Below, piece by piece: positions 16,959-26,946 of a DNA stretch of 64,000 bases. Below the pieces are notes generated by a model, which saw only the letters and a program-made list of their open reading frames with translations, was not told the origin of the DNA and made no database searches. A program made the position numbers and the translations under genes. Within the stretch, counting starts at the first letter, position 1. Each line of letters starts with the position of its first letter. This DNA comes from Moheibacter sediminis (GTDB taxonomy: Bacteria > Bacteroidota > Bacteroidia > Flavobacteriales > Weeksellaceae). Location of the stretch: NCBI RefSeq assembly GCF_900176425.1, contig NZ_FWXS01000002.1, forward strand, positions 186,001 through 250,000, written 5' to 3'.

Positions 16959-19900
16959 ATGCTGAGAAATCATATATATATATTGTTTTTGCTTTTAACT
17001 CAGTTTGCTTTAGCTCAACAAGTAAACGTAACTAACATTGTAAGACAAGGAAATTTTAACGCATGTTCTCCTAATCCTAATCCAACTATAACAGCGGAAA
17101 TCATAGATGGTGATGGAAGTTCTGTAGAAAATGGTGCATTAGTTATTACAGATCCTTGTGGTTTTACAACACTTAGGATAACAATGAGTAATTTAAGGTA
17201 TTATCAGCCTGATGCCAATTGGCCTCATGGATTCTTTTTCCCAACAGGTGACAATGTCTCTGTTGCAAACGTAACTTTACCTGCCGGATGGATTTCTCAA
17301 ACTTCTTGTACGGGAGCTTCTTGCTCTGCTGGAGATACAGGCGGAGTTGGGTTTTATTATGACGGAACAGCAGGGCAGTCATGTTGTTCTGGAGGAACTG
17401 TAAATGACGGAAATCCCAGCAATAATTATGGGCAGTCAAATATGGATTGTAACACTCCCTTTTTAATAGCCTTCGATATGACTTTCTGTAATAGTAAGAT
17501 AGAAACGGCAATTACTGAATTTACTTTGCAAGGTACATCAGATGGAAACACTGGATGTTGGTCTTCCCCAGATTTAAATATTAATAAAGTTTCCTTCTCT
17601 ATAAATACAGTAGAAAGCGATATCATACTTTTTGATCCAGCTCCAATAAATCCAGATGTTATCACTACTTGTAATAATAGCGTAATGAACTATTTAGTAG
17701 AGTTAACAGGAGGGTGCGGAAATGATAATGAAATTACATGGTGGACAGCAGAAACGGGTGGTACTATGATAGGTTCTGGTTCTCCTTTTATATATGATGC
17801 TCCAGGCGATGCTTGTCCAGAGGGTACTATTGTTTATGCTCAGTGTTGTCCTCAAGGAACAGATTGTGATAGTAGAGTTCCTGTAATTGTTGGTCCATGC
17901 TCCCCTCCGAGCGATACACCTACATTTAATCCAATTCCTCCTCAATGTGTAGGTGGAACTAATCCATTGCCTCCGACATCTATTGAAGGATACACTGGAA
18001 CATGGTCTCCTGCGTTCGATCCAAATAATACAACCACATACACATTCACACCTACTGCAGGACAATGTGCTACACAACCCACAACATTAGAGGTTATTAT
18101 TGAAGAAGAAATTATCCCTACTTTTTTACCTATTGATCCAATTTGTCAGAATACTGTTGCTCCGATTTTGCCTAATTCTAATGAAGGAGTGCCAGGTACT
18201 TGGAGTCCTTCCGTCATAGATACTACTCAACCAGGAATTTTTGAATATACATTTATTCCATCTAGCTCTTCATGTGCACAAGAAGTTACTATTGAAATTA
18301 CGATTTCTGAAGAAATTATTCCAACTTTCGATTTTCCTTTGACTTATTGTATGAATACCACAACCAATCCTTTACCATTAATATCTGATAACGGTATTAC
18401 AGGAACATGGAATGATACTTTAATTGATACATCTACAACGGGGTTTTTTACTTATACATTTACGCCGAATGATCCTGATCAATGTTCTAATCCTATTGAT
18501 CTCATCGTAGAAATATATGAAGGATTAACACTAAATGACAATCTTCAAATCGAACTCTGCGATGAAAATTTTGATGGCACATTTGAATATGATTTAACCT
18601 TATTAAATGGAGAATTAATAACTTCAACAACAGGATTGACATTTAGTTATTACTCTTCATTAGCAAATTACAATAGCGACATACAAATACCTTCATCGCA
18701 ATGGAATAATTATCCAATGACTTTACCAACAACAATTTTAGTTGTAGCCGAAAATGCCGATGGATGTCGCTCCGATTATGCAGAAGTAGATTTCATCGAA
18801 GGTCAGGCAATTTCATTGCTTACAGGACCTTACGAAATCCCATTCTGTGAGGGTGATGGAGTTAATTTAAATTTATTTCAAAATAATTTTTTAACCAATG
18901 AACCAGATGTAAATTATAAATATTATCCGAGCTTAAATGATGCCGAAGACCAAATATCCGAGATTACCCAAATCACAAATTTTATCCCTTTGGGAATTGG
19001 TACAAGCATCTATGTGAGAATTGAGAAAGATAATGGTTCTCTATGTCCTGAAATTGCAGAAATCGAATTTATTGCCGGAGAAGAAGTTTCACATAATACA
19101 GGTCCGTTTGGTCCGATTGAATATTGTGAAGAAGAAATTGTAGACATTACAACCTTTACTTCCGGTATGGCAATTGAATCTGGAGTAACACTAAGTTATT
19201 ATGAAACTCTCACAAATGCGGAAAATGGAACCAATCCTATTCCTGATGAAACAGTTTTTGAACCTTCAGGAAGCGGGATTATCTACGTGAGATTAGAAAA
19301 AACAGACAGATGTACTGTAATATTAGAATTGCCTTATGCACAACTTCCATCTCCTGAAATTATGAACCTACCTTCTCAACTGGTATTGTGCGAAGGTCAG
19401 GATACGATAGAAGTAGAAGCAGAAAGTGATGACCCAAATGCTAGTTATGAGTGGAGCTGGGGTAATAACCAGACATATTCCGGTGCTGTAATAACTATAA
19501 CCCAAACAGGAACTTATACTTTAACTGTAATTGGAAGCAATGGCTGCCGAAGTACACAGGAATTAATTGTCAGACCTGGAGGACAGCCCATTATTACATC
19601 TATTGAATCAGGAAATGATTACTTAGTGGTTTATGCACAGGCAACCGGTGGCGGAATGCTCGAATACTCGCTCAATGGAGTTTTATGGCAGGCAAGCCCA
19701 AGATTTGAAGGTTTGATCAAAGGACAACTTTATACAGTTTATGTACGTCAAGACGGTTGTTTAGTAACAAGCTATCAGGCAGTGATTTTAGATGTGCCTA
19801 ACTTCCTTTCTCCAAATGGGGATGGTCACAACGACCAATGGACTATAAGAGGTATTGAAGTTACTCCTAAAGCAACTATCAAAATATTTGATCGATATGG

Positions 19901-20063
19901 TAAAATATTCGTAGATACCAATTTCGATGGAAATTATATTTGGGATGGTAAATATGGCGGAAGACCTATTCCTTCAGGTGATTATTGGTACATTCTGGAG
20001 GTGCCTACCGACGGAGTTATCGTAGCTCAAAAATTTGTAGGACATCTATCCATAAGGAATTGA
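16959..20063 (+). CDS. Large secreted protein with T9SS type-B (gliding motility-associated) C-terminal domain
   Basis: A 1034-residue surface protein. Signal peptide MLRNHIYILFLLLTQFALAQ. The N-terminal third is Cys-rich. Three tandem modules of about 65 residues follow (PTFNPIPPQCVGG, PTFLPIDPICQNT, PTFDFPLTYCMNT, each ending TYTFTP-like and IEEEI/ISEEI). Next come two longer modules of the LSYYxTLxNAE type and an Ig-like segment. The last 90 residues (LSPNGDGHNDQWTIRG, then IKIFDRYGKIF and GKYGGRPIPSGDYWYILE) are the CHU_C/T9SS type-B signal that directs export through PorV/GldKLMN. Adhesion is a plausible role but is not shown. A 14-bp-stem terminator follows. Confidence 0.92.
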   Translation: MLRNHIYILFLLLTQFALAQQVNVTNIVRQGNFNACSPNPNPTITAEIIDGDGSSVENGALVITDPCGFTTLRITMSNLRYYQPDANWPHGFFFPTGDNVSVANVTLPAGWISQTSCTGASCSAGDTGGVGFYYDGTAGQSCCSGGTVNDGNPSNNYGQSNMDCNTPFLIAFDMTFCNSKIETAITEFTLQGTSDGNTGCWSSPDLNINKVSFSINTVESDIILFDPAPINPDVITTCNNSVMNYLVELTGGCGNDNEITWWTAETGGTMIGSGSPFIYDAPGDACPEGTIVYAQCCPQGTDCDSRVPVIVGPCSPPSDTPTFNPIPPQCVGGTNPLPPTSIEGYTGTWSPAFDPNNTTTYTFTPTAGQCATQPTTLEVIIEEEIIPTFLPIDPICQNTVAPILPNSNEGVPGTWSPSVIDTTQPGIFEYTFIPSSSSCAQEVTIEITISEEIIPTFDFPLTYCMNTTTNPLPLISDNGITGTWNDTLIDTSTTGFFTYTFTPNDPDQCSNPIDLIVEIYEGLTLNDNLQIELCDENFDGTFEYDLTLLNGELITSTTGLTFSYYSSLANYNSDIQIPSSQWNNYPMTLPTTILVVAENADGCRSDYAEVDFIEGQAISLLTGPYEIPFCEGDGVNLNLFQNNFLTNEPDVNYKYYPSLNDAEDQISEITQITNFIPLGIGTSIYVRIEKDNGSLCPEIAEIEFIAGEEVSHNTGPFGPIEYCEEEIVDITTFTSGMAIESGVTLSYYETLTNAENGTNPIPDETVFEPSGSGIIYVRLEKTDRCTVILELPYAQLPSPEIMNLPSQLVLCEGQDTIEVEAESDDPNASYEWSWGNNQTYSGAVITITQTGTYTLTVIGSNGCRSTQELIVRPGGQPIITSIESGNDYLVVYAQATGGGMLEYSLNGVLWQASPRFEGLIKGQLYTVYVRQDGCLVTSYQAVILDVPNFLSPNGDGHNDQWTIRGIEVTPKATIKIFDRYGKIFVDTNFDGNYIWDGKYGGRPIPSGDYWYILEVPTDGVIVAQKFVGHLSIRN

Positions 20064-20083
20064 TTTAATTAACAAGAAAAATG

Positions 20084-20122
20084 AAACTCTGTCAATATTT
20101 AAGGTATTGACAGAGTTTTTTT
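20084..20122 (+). terminator. Strong terminator after the T9SS type-B gene
   Basis: A perfect 14-bp stem (AAACTCTGTCAATA, 20084-20097, with its complement 20105-20118) encloses a 7-nt loop and runs into a T-tract (20116-20122). It lies 21 nt after the stop codon at 20063, separating the surface-protein transcript from the histidine kinase. Confidence 0.92.
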
Positions 20123-20174
20123 ATGAAATTAATCCCCAAATAAATTAATTACATTTACACATAATTTGGATTTT

Positions 20175-21335
20175 ATGAACCGATTTAGTCTTCTTAAAAA
20201 CAGAAATCTCAGCAAATGGATAGGATTTGTCGTTGCGTTTCTGATTTTCGGGGCGACGGTTTGGTATTCAAATCAATTTGCGCAGGAATTAAAAAGAGAA
20301 GAACAAACCAAAATTGAAAATTACGCCAAAGCTGTACAACTTTTGGGAAGCGACGAGGTTTTCAGCTCAGCAGTTCAGGATTATCTGCTCAACATCACAA
20401 CCGGAAATACCACGATGCCGGTTCTTTTATTGGATGAAATAGGGGAAATCAACCAAACTTTTAACATTGCTGAAGAGATTCAAAATGATTCCATAAAGAT
20501 GAGCCTTTTGATTTTGAGAATGAAAGAACAGCATCCGCCTATTGAGATAGATTTAGGCGAGTTCGGAAAACAATATGTTTATTATGAAAATTCAAGATTG
20601 CTGACACGCCTGCAATACTATCCCATCATATTAATTTTTGTCATAATCCTTTTTGTTTATTTCAGTTATTGGTATTTCAGAACTTTAAAAAATACCGAAC
20701 AAAGTTTTCTCTGGGCGGGAATGGCAAAGGAAACTGCACACCAGATTGGAACGCCGCTTTCTTCACTTTTGGGCTGGGTTGAAATTCTAAGATTGGAAGA
20801 TGCCAATCCGGAATCTGTAGATGAAATCGAAAAAGACATCCATAGACTGAATCAAATCACTGAACGTTTTTCAAAAATTGGTTCGCTCCCTGAATTGCAA
20901 ATGAATAATTTGGTTGAAATAACGGAAACAACAGTCAATTATCTCCAAGCCAGGATTTCTAAAAAGATCGAATTTCAATTCAAATCAGAAAAAGAAGAAA
21001 TCCGCATCCCTCTTAATGTTGCGCTTTACAGCTGGGTAATAGAAAACTTGGTGAAAAATGCTGCCGATGCCATGCAAAACAAAGGTACGCTCAGCGTTTA
21101 CATTTCCGATACGCGGGACAATGTCACGGTTTCGGTTGCCGATACCGGAAGCGGAATGCCCAAAAGACTTTACAAAAGAATATTCGAACCCGGATTCACG
21201 ACCAAGACAAGAGGTTGGGGATTGGGGCTTTCACTCGCAAAAAGAATCATCGAAGATTACCACAAAGGAAAAATATTTGTAGCGAAATCTGACAAAGATT
21301 CCGGTACAGAAATCAAAGTTGTTCTGAAGAAGTAA
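20175..21335 (+). CDS. Membrane sensor histidine kinase
   Basis: A 386-residue kinase. Two membrane helices (about residues 15-35, GFVVAFLIFGATVWYSNQF, and 155-175, IILIFVIILFVYFSYWYF) enclose a periplasmic sensor of about 115 residues. The H-box is MAKETAHQIGTPLSSLLGW. The ATPase domain has N-box NLVKNAADAMQ and G-boxes DTGSGMPK and RGWGLGLSLAKRI. No HAMP domain is evident. No response regulator gene is adjacent, so its partner is elsewhere. I preferred ATG 20175 over a TTG at 20166. This kinase type, with the H-box AHQIGTPLSSLLGW, is widespread in Bacteroidota; its signal is unknown. Confidence 0.92.
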   Translation: MNRFSLLKNRNLSKWIGFVVAFLIFGATVWYSNQFAQELKREEQTKIENYAKAVQLLGSDEVFSSAVQDYLLNITTGNTTMPVLLLDEIGEINQTFNIAEEIQNDSIKMSLLILRMKEQHPPIEIDLGEFGKQYVYYENSRLLTRLQYYPIILIFVIILFVYFSYWYFRTLKNTEQSFLWAGMAKETAHQIGTPLSSLLGWVEILRLEDANPESVDEIEKDIHRLNQITERFSKIGSLPELQMNNLVEITETTVNYLQARISKKIEFQFKSEKEEIRIPLNVALYSWVIENLVKNAADAMQNKGTLSVYISDTRDNVTVSVADTGSGMPKRLYKRIFEPGFTTKTRGWGLGLSLAKRIIEDYHKGKIFVAKSDKDSGTEIKVVLKK

Positions 21336-21552
21336 GCTCATCATATTTGAGACTCATAATTAAGAATTGGAATTTTTTGATTTATTTCTTATAGATTTCA
21401 TAAGTATTTCTAACATAATTAAATACTTTAAAAAATCTTATAAACAGCCAAGTAACACAGCATAATTTCGTGAATAGCTTGAAAAATAAATTTTTAATAA
21501 AATTTAACCCAAATATTTTTCTTAAATTTAGTTACTAAAATAAAATTCTACT

Positions 21553-22032
21553 ATGAAAAAACTCGTGATTATTTCCATCTTCTTTATTTTTATTTCTTGT
21601 AATTCCAAAGAAAAGAAAAAGACAGAAGCACAAGATGAAACTACTCTGAAAGCTAATTTTGACTTCCTAATTGGCGAATGGTTCCGCACAAATGACGAGG
21701 AAGGAAAAGCAACTTTTGAAAGCTGGAAGAAATCCAATGATTCCACTTATCTCGGACATGGTTTTACTATAAAAGGAAAAGATACCATCTGGCAGGAAAG
21801 GGTAGTGCTTTCGCCCGTCAAAGGCGAATGGTATTTTCAAGTTAAAAGTCCTAACGACAGCATTTCTACTGATTTTAAGTTGACAGGATATACAGATATT
21901 TCATTTGTTTGTGAAAATCAACAGAATGAATTTCCTAAATTAATCCAATACAGAAAAAATGGAAATGATAAGCTCCATGCTGAAATCTCGGCAGACACAA
22001 CTAAAATTGATTTCGAATTTCAAAAGAAATAA
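21553..22032 (+). CDS. Lipoprotein of unknown function (DUF6265-like)
   Basis: A 159-residue lipoprotein: signal sequence MKKLVIISIFFIFISC with lipobox FISC (Cys 16), then a charged linker and a compact domain beginning FDFLIGEWFRTNDEEGKATFESWKK. The IGxW opening and the beta-rich pattern (TYLGHGFTIKGKDTIWQERVVLSP) resemble the lipocalin-like DUF6265 group found on Bacteroidota surfaces. It stands alone between two kinase genes, with 217 AT-rich bases upstream that hold no other feature I can support. Confidence 0.7.
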   Translation: MKKLVIISIFFIFISCNSKEKKKTEAQDETTLKANFDFLIGEWFRTNDEEGKATFESWKKSNDSTYLGHGFTIKGKDTIWQERVVLSPVKGEWYFQVKSPNDSISTDFKLTGYTDISFVCENQQNEFPKLIQYRKNGNDKLHAEISADTTKIDFEFQKK

Positions 22033-22184
22033 TTAACATTTTCTTTTTTAAATTTAATTTAAATCATATAAGAATCAAAACAAAAAAAGAATCTTAAAAT
22101 TTAACTTAAAACTTCAAATTTGAGCTGTCTCAATAAATTAATTCGTTGAAAAATTAAGTTATATTTGTTTGGCTAATTACTAAC

Positions 22185-24383
22185 ATGAATTTTCAAGACT
22201 GTCACGAGGAGCAGATTCACATCCCTTCTCACATTCAAAGCTATGGCTACCTTATCGGATTGGATTCTCATAAAACTATTCAGTTTTATAGTGAAAATAT
22301 TTTGGAAATTTTTGACGTTGACGAAGAGATTTTAGGAAAACAATTTGAGGATTATTCAAATCTTTTTCAAAAGATTCTAAAATCATATTCCTATAAAAAT
22401 GTAGATGCAAATCCAAAAGAAACTACTAAAGATTTGGATAAAATAATTCTCAAAGATAAAGAGTATCATTTGACGGTTTATAAATTCAAAGGTTTGATTT
22501 ATATCGAGCTTGAAGAATACACGAAAAAGCAGATTTCCCGAAACACCATTTACAGAGGTATCAAAGAAATACAAGCTGCCAAAACGGAAGATGAAATCTG
22601 GGTTGCACTCGTACACAACATTTGTAAAATTACCAATTACGATCGTGTGATGATTTATAAGTTCATGAATGACGGATCGGGCAAAGTAATTGCAGAGCAA
22701 AAGCATGATCACATGGAATCCTACATGCATTTGTATTATCCCGAAAGTGATATTCCTAAACAAGCCCGCGCATTGTATCTTTTGAACTACAAACGGATTT
22801 TCAGCGACGTACACTCAAAACCTGTTCCTGTAAAAAGCAATTTGAAAGAAATAGATCTCACATATTCTACCGTTCGTGCAATGTCCCCAATTCATGCGGT
22901 TTACATTAAAAATTCCGGCGCTTCTTCAAGTTTTAGTACTTCGATTATTGTGGATAATAAGCTTTGGGGGTTAGTTACATGTCATAACACAGAAGCAAAA
23001 CATATCGATTTGTTCAACAGAATTCAGGCTGAAATTTGTACGGTAATGGCGGCGAATGCTTATTCTTCCATAAAATCGCAGATGATAATGGAGAATGAAG
23101 CATTGTTTACCCTTAAATCTATCCAATTAAAAAACAGACTTTACCAATATGACAATCTGAAAGAATCTCTTTTCCAAAATTTAAATACCGTTTTAGAAAT
23201 TTCTCATGCAGATGGATTTGCAGTGGCTTTTGAAGACGAAATTGAAGCTGCGGGCGAAACTCCTTCTCATGAAGTGATTCAAAACGTTGTCAAATGGGCA
23301 AGGAAGCATCTGACGACTTCTTTTTATACCAATCATGCATTTGCTTTGAAATATTATGATGAAATTCCGGGGTTAAATTTATTATGCAGCGGAGTAGCCA
23401 TTTCATTTTTGGGAAAAGAACGAAGCAAAATGCTAATATGGTTCAGAAAAGAATTCCGAGAACATATTGACTGGGCAGGAAATCCTGAAAAAAAGGAAGT
23501 TAATGTTTTGGATTTTTATGACCAAAAGAAAAAGGTAATTTCTCCTAGGACCTCGTTTATGGTTTTTTCAGAGGAGATTCAAGGGAAATCTAAATATTGG
23601 TCTAAAAAAGACATATTGGAAATTCGGAAAATCCACGATACGATTCTAGAAACCGTTCAGTACCAATTTGAGAAAGTTTCATTATTAAATAAAGAATTAA
23701 GTCAGGTAAATGAAGAACTCGACAGTTTTTCACATACACTTTCCCATGATCTTGCGACGCCGCTGACTGTGATAAAACTGAATGTACAGATGCTCGGGAA
23801 AAATAAAACGGATGAAGCTGAGAAATCAAAAATTGATTATATATTAAATGAAATCGACAACATGTCAACCATGATGTCAAACGTTTTGCAGCTCAGTCGA
23901 ATGAAACATTCAGAGTACCAGCTTCAGAAAATAAATCCGCGTGGTTTCATCGAAAAAATCTGTGAAGATTCAAAACTTTCATACAATTCATTCACAGATA
24001 TTTACATCGGTCCTACACCTGAAATCATGGGCGAGAACACTTTGCTATATCAGCTTTTCCAGAACTTAATAACCAATGCTGTTAAATATTCTTCCCAACA
24101 AGAAAATCCAAAAGTGGAAATCCGCGGAAAAGAAAACGGACAATGGGTAGTTTATGAAATTACTGACAACGGAATCGGAATTCCCGAACAAGAAAGAGAA
24201 AATGTTTTTAAACTTTTCAAAAGGTTTGACAATGCGAAATCCTTTGTAGGGAGTGGAGTAGGGCTCAGCATAGCGCAAAGTGTGATGAAAAAACTCAGTG
24301 GTAAACTGACATTTGAAAGTCAGGAAAATGTAGGAACTACTTTCATTCTTAAATTTCAAAAACCTATGCAGGATTTAAATTAA
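22185..24383 (+). CDS. bphP: Bacteriophytochrome histidine kinase (PAS_2-GAF-PHY-HisKA-HATPase)
   Basis: A 732-residue red/far-red light sensor kinase. Cys6 lies just ahead of the PAS_2 motif QIHIPSHIQSYGYLIGLD, the usual place of biliverdin attachment. The GAF domain has PESDIPKQARALYLLNYKR (the conserved DIP motif) and LWGLVTCHN. The PHY tongue has PRTSFMVFSEEIQGKS (PRxSF). The output module has phospho-acceptor His521 in SHDLATPLTV, N-box NLITNAVKYSS and G-boxes DNGIGIPEQ and GSGVGLSIA. All residues expected for a working photoreceptor are present. A -7 box TATATTTG lies at 22160-22167. The next gene is heme oxygenase, which makes the chromophore. No response regulator is adjacent. Confidence 0.95.
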   Translation: MNFQDCHEEQIHIPSHIQSYGYLIGLDSHKTIQFYSENILEIFDVDEEILGKQFEDYSNLFQKILKSYSYKNVDANPKETTKDLDKIILKDKEYHLTVYKFKGLIYIELEEYTKKQISRNTIYRGIKEIQAAKTEDEIWVALVHNICKITNYDRVMIYKFMNDGSGKVIAEQKHDHMESYMHLYYPESDIPKQARALYLLNYKRIFSDVHSKPVPVKSNLKEIDLTYSTVRAMSPIHAVYIKNSGASSSFSTSIIVDNKLWGLVTCHNTEAKHIDLFNRIQAEICTVMAANAYSSIKSQMIMENEALFTLKSIQLKNRLYQYDNLKESLFQNLNTVLEISHADGFAVAFEDEIEAAGETPSHEVIQNVVKWARKHLTTSFYTNHAFALKYYDEIPGLNLLCSGVAISFLGKERSKMLIWFRKEFREHIDWAGNPEKKEVNVLDFYDQKKKVISPRTSFMVFSEEIQGKSKYWSKKDILEIRKIHDTILETVQYQFEKVSLLNKELSQVNEELDSFSHTLSHDLATPLTVIKLNVQMLGKNKTDEAEKSKIDYILNEIDNMSTMMSNVLQLSRMKHSEYQLQKINPRGFIEKICEDSKLSYNSFTDIYIGPTPEIMGENTLLYQLFQNLITNAVKYSSQQENPKVEIRGKENGQWVVYEITDNGIGIPEQERENVFKLFKRFDNAKSFVGSGVGLSIAQSVMKKLSGKLTFESQENVGTTFILKFQKPMQDLN

Positions 24384-24388
24384 ACCAG

Positions 24389-24949
24389 ATGACGGCAAAT
24401 TTACTTTCAGAATATTTAAAGCAAAATACCAAACAATTCCACGATGATGTGGAAGCGAAGTTTCAATCGCAGAAAATCTTCGACAAATCTTACACACTCA
24501 ACGATTACAGGCAAATTATTTGGTTTAATTATCTTTTTCATTTGAATTATGAAAACAAAGCATTTGCAGCTATAAGTGAAGAAACAGCAAGTGCCATCAA
24601 TTTGGATTCACGTAGAAAAATTCATTTGCTTGAAATTGATTTGAAAAGTTTAGACATGGAAACATCTGAAGCCAATGAGGAAATTTCGGTAAAAAATGAA
24701 GCCGAAGCTTTGGGCATTTTGTATGTCATGGAAGGTTCTTCTTTGGGCGGAAATGTTATTAAAAAACAACTTTCTCAAAATCATGAATTTATCGATATGG
24801 ATTTTCATTTTTTTGGATGTTATGGTGAAAAAACAGGAGAGTTTTGGAAAAATTTCAAAGAAGTTCTCGACAATAAATTTTCGGCATCTCATTACAATGA
24901 GGTTCTCACAGGTGTCCAAAAAGCTTATGATTTTTTGAAAAATCTTTAA
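24389..24949 (+). CDS. bphO: Biliverdin-producing heme oxygenase (BphO-type)
   Basis: A 186-residue heme oxygenase that opens heme to biliverdin IX-alpha, CO and iron. The likely proximal ligand is His18 (TKQFHDDVE). The distal-helix pattern LYVMEGSSLGGNVIKKQL near residue 110 matches bacterial heme oxygenases of the phytochrome-linked type. It starts 5 nt after the phytochrome stop codon, so the two are one operon, and the product most likely feeds the photoreceptor chromophore; iron acquisition is a less likely alternative given the position. Length is normal. Confidence 0.9.
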   Translation: MTANLLSEYLKQNTKQFHDDVEAKFQSQKIFDKSYTLNDYRQIIWFNYLFHLNYENKAFAAISEETASAINLDSRRKIHLLEIDLKSLDMETSEANEEISVKNEAEALGILYVMEGSSLGGNVIKKQLSQNHEFIDMDFHFFGCYGEKTGEFWKNFKEVLDNKFSASHYNEVLTGVQKAYDFLKNL

Positions 24950-25119
24950 ATTTATGTTAATTTAATTTAAATTTTTTTATACATTTGCACCAATCTAAAC
25001 TACCTACTATGCATAACTGCATCAAAATTGACGATTATAAAATCGTTCTATTTCTTAAAAGCTGCTATAATCATAGCATTTCATCCAACAATTCTCTATC
25101 TCTATTCAAAGTTTTTAAC

Positions 25120-25797
25120 ATGAAAAAGATTTTCTTTTCCACTGCATTTATTTTACTATTTGGATTAATGGGATTCAGTCAGAATTCTGAAATAAAATTA
25201 CTTATGAAAAATGCAACTTCTGTTGTAGTTCCTAATAATTTTAAATATTTTCATTTGGTAGATTCCAGTTTTCCGATAGACTTTGATGAAAAATCCATGA
25301 CTTCAAATGAATTACAGAAATTAAGAAATGACTTTCCGGATTTTCCATATGAGGAATTTTTAAGTTTGGCAAAATCAGATACATCGTTAATTGATTGGAA
25401 TGATTTTGAAATTAAGAATGCAAGAATTCATCAGTACCAAAATATCCCTCAATTCCGTAATTTAATTCGAAATTATCAACTCGTTCCTTACGACATTTCA
25501 AAAAAAGAATTAGATGAAATCAATCGAAACAAACAATCTGATGTGGCAGTAGTTCGAGTGAAAAAAGAGTGGGATGAGCAAAGAATCCAACGAGAATGTC
25601 ATGATGTTTATAATCAGAATTATAAAAATATAAAAAAGGAAGATTCTGACTATTTCTGGTTTTCAAAACCTTTAATGTCTAAAAAAGGATTTGCTTTAAT
25701 TACACTTAACGAATCCAATAAAGGAGCAACGTATGTTTTTAAGAAAATTGATGGACAATGGAAAAACATATTTGTATTTAATCATTGGAGCTCATGA
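25120..25797 (+). CDS. Hypothetical secreted protein
   Basis: A 225-residue protein with signal peptide MKKIFFSTAFILLFGLMGFS and cleavage after FSQ. The open frame extends upstream to 24985, but a TACATTTG -7 box at 24980-24987 and the signal peptide point to ATG 25120. The mature part is rich in Asp, Asn and Lys with many aromatic residues and contains a repeated word FPDFPYEEF. I do not recognise a family. It has no obvious partner: phytochrome genes lie upstream and a zinc-binding protein gene downstream. Confidence 0.6.
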   Translation: MKKIFFSTAFILLFGLMGFSQNSEIKLLMKNATSVVVPNNFKYFHLVDSSFPIDFDEKSMTSNELQKLRNDFPDFPYEEFLSLAKSDTSLIDWNDFEIKNARIHQYQNIPQFRNLIRNYQLVPYDISKKELDEINRNKQSDVAVVRVKKEWDEQRIQRECHDVYNQNYKNIKKEDSDYFWFSKPLMSKKGFALITLNESNKGATYVFKKIDGQWKNIFVFNHWSS

Positions 25798-25842
25798 AGT
25801 AATTTTTCTTAAATTCACATTTTAATCTAACCCTAACCAATT

Positions 25843-26190
25843 ATGCAAACCTGCTTAGAATGTGGAGATAAAATCATTGGTCGCGCTGACAAAAAATTTT
25901 GTAATGATGGTTGCCGGAATACTTATAACAACAAGCAAAACAAAGATTCAAGCAACCGAATGCGAAATGTGAATAATAGACTTCGAAAAAATCATCGTAT
26001 ATTATCAGAACTTAAATTTAAAGACAATAAAACTCAAACAACTAATGAAGTTTTAGAATCCAAAGGCTTTGATTTTAATTTTTTTACCAATTTCAAGGTT
26101 TATAAAAACGGCGCTGAATATCGTTTTATTTACAATATTGGCTACAAATTCATCGAAGAAAATCGTTTGTTGGTTGTAAAAAACGATTGA
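25843..26190 (+). CDS. Small zinc-ribbon protein, conserved hypothetical
   Basis: A 115-residue cytoplasmic protein whose N-terminus has four cysteines in a zinc-ribbon arrangement (Cys4, Cys7, Cys20, Cys24: CLECGDKIIGRADKKFC, then NDGC). A basic, Asn-rich linker (SSNRMRNVNNRLRKNHR) and a short C-terminal alpha/beta domain ending YKFIEENRLLVVKND follow. Proteins of this plan are common in flavobacteria and have no assigned function; the basic segment suggests nucleic-acid contact, which is inference only. The leader region before it (25798-25842) has no clear promoter. Confidence 0.65.
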   Translation: MQTCLECGDKIIGRADKKFCNDGCRNTYNNKQNKDSSNRMRNVNNRLRKNHRILSELKFKDNKTQTTNEVLESKGFDFNFFTNFKVYKNGAEYRFIYNIGYKFIEENRLLVVKND

Positions 26191-26355
26191 TATCTATTTA
26201 AATTTTACAAAAAATAGGTTAAAATTAGTTGTTATTTTTTGTCAAGTTGATGAATTACTTAGAAAATGGGTATTTTTCATCTCAAAGGAATTTTGACAAA
26301 TAATTAAAAAAACTTACATTCAACAGAATAAAGTAAATTGCTCACAAAATTTATT

Positions 26356-26946
26356 ATGAAGGCACTCATCATCGTCGATATACAAAACGATTTTTTGGAA
26401 GGTGGAAGTCTTGCCGTTCCTCATGGAAATGATGTCATTCCTATCATTAATCAACTTCAAAATGATTTTGATTTGATAGTCGCTACACAAGACTGGCACC
26501 CAAAAAATCATAAAAGCTTCGCAGCAAATCATCCTGATAAAAAAGAATTTGAAGTAATAGATTTAAATGGTTTACCACAAGTGCTTTGGCCTGTGCATTG
26601 TGTACAGGGAAGTTTCGGTGCTGAATTTCACCAAGATTTAAATTTAAATAAAATCGAGGCCATTTTCAGAAAAGGAATGGATAGCGAAATTGACAGTTAT
26701 TCAGGATTCTTTGATAATGGAAAAAGAAAAAACACCGGACTTTTCGGCTATTTAAAAGACAGAAATGTAACCGAAATTTTAGTCTGTGGTTTGGCTGCTG
26801 ATTACTGCGTTCAGTTTACAGCAAATGATGCTTTAAATTTGGGTTTCAAAACAACCATCATCGACAATGCTACAAAGCCGATAAATGGTGGAAACTGGGA
26901 AAGAATTAAATCTGAATTTATTTCAAAAAAAGGTCAAATTATTTAA
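26356..26946 (+). CDS. pncA: Nicotinamidase/pyrazinamidase PncA
   Basis: A 196-residue cysteine hydrolase that converts nicotinamide to nicotinate for NAD salvage. Catalytic Asp in the opening ALIIVDIQNDFLEGGSL, metal ligands in QDWHPKNHKSF, catalytic Lys in FRKGMDSEIDSYSGFFDN, and catalytic Cys in VCGLAADYCVQFTA are all visible. I chose ATG 26356 because it matches the family N-terminus; a TTG six codons upstream is open but unlikely. The last 8 bases overlap the convergent gene on the other strand. Confidence 0.95.
   Translation: MKALIIVDIQNDFLEGGSLAVPHGNDVIPIINQLQNDFDLIVATQDWHPKNHKSFAANHPDKKEFEVIDLNGLPQVLWPVHCVQGSFGAEFHQDLNLNKIEAIFRKGMDSEIDSYSGFFDNGKRKNTGLFGYLKDRNVTEILVCGLAADYCVQFTANDALNLGFKTTIIDNATKPINGGNWERIKSEFISKKGQII

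Noticed and set aside
24985-25119. N-terminal extension of the secreted protein to 24985
   Set aside because: A -7 box overlaps the supposed start and the signal peptide at 25120 would be buried inside the protein.
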